Shown: in pieces, positions 51,662 through 53,182 of the stretch
How the letters are laid out: each line of letters starts with the position of its first letter
Numbering within the stretch: position 1 is the stretch's first letter
Assembly: GCA_013002345.1 (NCBI GenBank)
Contig: JABDKH010000059.1
Span: 1 to 53,182, forward strand
Source of the DNA: Rhodothermales bacterium
Lineage (GTDB): Bacteria; Bacteroidota; Rhodothermia; Rhodothermales; JABDKH01
DNA: 53,182 nucleotides
Direction of reading: 5' to 3'
Notes under the pieces: model-generated
What the model saw: the letters and a program-made list of their open reading frames with translations, nothing else
Database searches by the model: none
Told to the model about the DNA's origin: nothing
Made by a program: the position numbers and the translations under genes

Positions 51662-53182
51662 ATGGCCGATTACCGAGCAAGCGGAATTCTCCTGCACATC
51701 ACTTCTCTTCCGTGCCGTTACGGAATTGGTGACTTTGGACCCGCGGCCTACGAGTTCGCTGATTTCCTTGTCCGCGCAGACCAGAAGCTCTGGCAATCGC
51801 TTCCGCTTGTACCCGTGGGCCACGGATATTCTCCGTACTCCAGCCCGTCGACCTTTGCCATCAATCCGCTTCTTATCAGTCCCGACCTGCTGCTGGAGAA
51901 CGGCCTGCTTGAGGATCGCGACCTTGACTCTCTTCCGTTGTTGCCCACATCACAGGTCGACTTTGCAGAGGTGATCTCGTACAAGTCGCGTTTACTCCGC
52001 GCCGCGCATGCTCGTTTCGAGGCAGCGGACCCGGCGGAAATGCGCGACGCCTTCAGTGCGTTTTGCGCGCGTGAGTCCGGCTGGCTTAACGACTACGCGC
52101 TGTTCATGACGATTCGAGCCCGGTTCGACGACGTTCCGTGGACGGAATGGCCGGAGGAGTTGCGCGACCGCGATGCGAACGCATTGAGGAACGCGTCGGC
52201 TGAGCTGGCGGACAAGGTCGAACAACATCGTTTCTGGCAGTTCATTGCCTCCGATCAGTGGGCCCGGCTTCGTGGCTACTGCAACGATCGTGATATCCGG
52301 GTGGTGGGTGACATCCCGATATATGTTGCTCATGACAGTGCGGACGTGTGGGCGCATCCGGACCTGTTCCAGCTTGATGCTGATGGTGAGCCGACCGTCG
52401 TAGCGGGCGTACCGCCTGACTACTTCAGCAAGACGGGCCAACGATGGGGTAACCCGATTTATCGCTGGGACATCATGGAGGAGCGTGGGTACGAATGGTG
52501 GACGCGCCGACTTCAATCTGTCCTTCAACAGGTTGACGTCGTGCGCCTGGACCACTTTCGAGGTTTCGAAGCATACTGGGAGGTGCCGGCCACCGAACCT
52601 ACGGCAATCAAAGGCAGGTGGGCCAAAGGTCCGGGGCCAGATCTGTTTGAGACGCTAAGACGCCGCCTCGGCTCCATGCCAATCATAGCAGAGGATCTGG
52701 GCCTGATCACCCAGGAAGTGGTGGAGCTCATGCAGCGATACGGTTTCCCGGGGATGGCCGTATTGCAGTTTGCATTCGACAACGACGCAGACGACAAATT
52801 CCTTCCGCACAACTTCCATCGGAATCTTGTGGCCTACTCGGGTACGCATGACAACGACACCGTTCACGGTTGGTACCGGAGCGACTTGAGCACTCAGGAC
52901 GAGCAGCAAGTCGCGCAGGCGCGTCGGTTTTGTCGCGATTACCTGAACATTTCGACAGGCAATGAACCCGATCTGCACTGGCGATTCATTCGCGCGCTGG
53001 CCATGTCCGTAGCCGACTCGGTGGTCTTCCCGCTGCAGGACGTACTCGGGCTCGGAACCGAAGCCAGAATGAATGTCCCCGGAGAAGCGACGGGCAACTG
53101 GTCGTGGCGATTCGAACCGGGCGCATTGACCGAAGTGGTGGCAGAAACCCTCAGGCGGATTACCGTGAACTGCGGCAGAGGT
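51662..53182 (+). CDS. malQ: 4-alpha-glucanotransferase (amylomaltase), 3' end cut by the window
   Basis: A GH77 amylomaltase, open to the last base of the window with 507 codons visible, so only the last few residues are missing. Seen: ASGILLHITSLPCRYGIGDF, PLVPVGHGYSPYSSPSTFA, catalytic nucleophile D297 in VVRLDHFRGFEAYW, acid/base E344 in IIAEDLGLIT, and transition-state D397 in SGTHDNDTVHGWY. It transfers alpha-1,4 glucan segments between maltodextrins, often in glycogen or maltose use. The ATG at 51662 gives MADYRASGILLH, the usual N-terminus. A TATATTTG promoter-like element is at 51595. Confidence 0.96.
   Translation, partial: MADYRASGILLHITSLPCRYGIGDFGPAAYEFADFLVRADQKLWQSLPLVPVGHGYSPYSSPSTFAINPLLISPDLLLENGLLEDRDLDSLPLLPTSQVDFAEVISYKSRLLRAAHARFEAADPAEMRDAFSAFCARESGWLNDYALFMTIRARFDDVPWTEWPEELRDRDANALRNASAELADKVEQHRFWQFIASDQWARLRGYCNDRDIRVVGDIPIYVAHDSADVWAHPDLFQLDADGEPTVVAGVPPDYFSKTGQRWGNPIYRWDIMEERGYEWWTRRLQSVLQQVDVVRLDHFRGFEAYWEVPATEPTAIKGRWAKGPGPDLFETLRRRLGSMPIIAEDLGLITQEVVELMQRYGFPGMAVLQFAFDNDADDKFLPHNFHRNLVAYSGTHDNDTVHGWYRSDLSTQDEQQVAQARRFCRDYLNISTGNEPDLHWRFIRALAMSVADSVVFPLQDVLGLGTEARMNVPGEATGNWSWRFEPGALTEVVAETLRRITVNCGRG

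Overview
The window looks like chromosomal core genome of a marine-type, aerobic member of the Rhodothermota/Bacteroidota (FCB) assemblage, with moderately high G+C (roughly 60 percent by eye). The pointers are a secreted FG-GAP protein ending in a Por/T9SS-type sorting domain (29323-31002), a GWxTD-domain protein (21970-23430), a UMF1-type transporter, several GTG/TTG starts with weak Shine-Dalgarno sites, and a few TAnnTTTG-like promoter elements. I see no transposase, integrase, phage module, CRISPR array, rRNA or tRNA. The first gene (1-435) and the last one (malQ, from 51662) are cut by the window edges.

Left part (1-14.6 kb): an NTF2-like fragment; a large Ser/Thr kinase with a TolB/FlgO-like and TPR C-terminus; a plus-strand run of UMF1 transporter, Nif3-like protein, zinc-ribbon-family coiled-coil protein and the RNase P RNA gene; a minus-strand run of BamA/TamA-like outer-membrane protein, rsmE, an ADP-ribose-type Nudix hydrolase and secG; then a small Ig-like secreted protein, mutY with a complete Nudix box, and three small membrane proteins. 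At 14.6-16.7 kb lies groES-groEL under a perfect CIRCE operator, closed by a strong intrinsic terminator.

Middle (17-37 kb): a lipoprotein; a phosphoglucosamine/phosphomannomutase divergent from a monoacylglycerol-lipase-like hydrolase; asnS with a coiled-coil insertion; the GWxTD protein; a metallophosphoesterase; the pyruvate dehydrogenase operon pdhA-pdhB-pdhC, divergent from an ECF sigma factor and its zinc anti-sigma factor; the FG-GAP/T9SS protein; a Dpm1-like glycosyltransferase; NADP-isocitrate dehydrogenase; a DUF3524 glycosyltransferase resembling the animal tRNA-queuosine mannosyltransferase, coupled to a small unknown protein; comF; a lone CcmA-like ABC ATPase; and a Cu/Zn superoxide dismutase lipoprotein.

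Right part (37-53 kb): a PAS-PAS-GGDEF-EAL protein; an overlapping pair consisting of a sulfotransferase-GNAT fusion and a CYTH (class IV cyclase-like) protein; a trypsin-like protease; an FKBP lipoprotein; an egtB-egtD-M28 peptidase operon for ergothioneine; a TPR protein; a YdbS/YdbT-like bacterial PH-domain pair that overlaps tail-to-tail with a YaaW-like gene; and malQ.

Most genes are housekeeping. The parts most likely to hold undescribed biology are the queuosine-mannosyltransferase homologue, the sulfotransferase-GNAT/CYTH pair, the exported M28 peptidase translationally coupled to egtD, and the sigma/anti-sigma pair facing the pdh operon across an inverted repeat.
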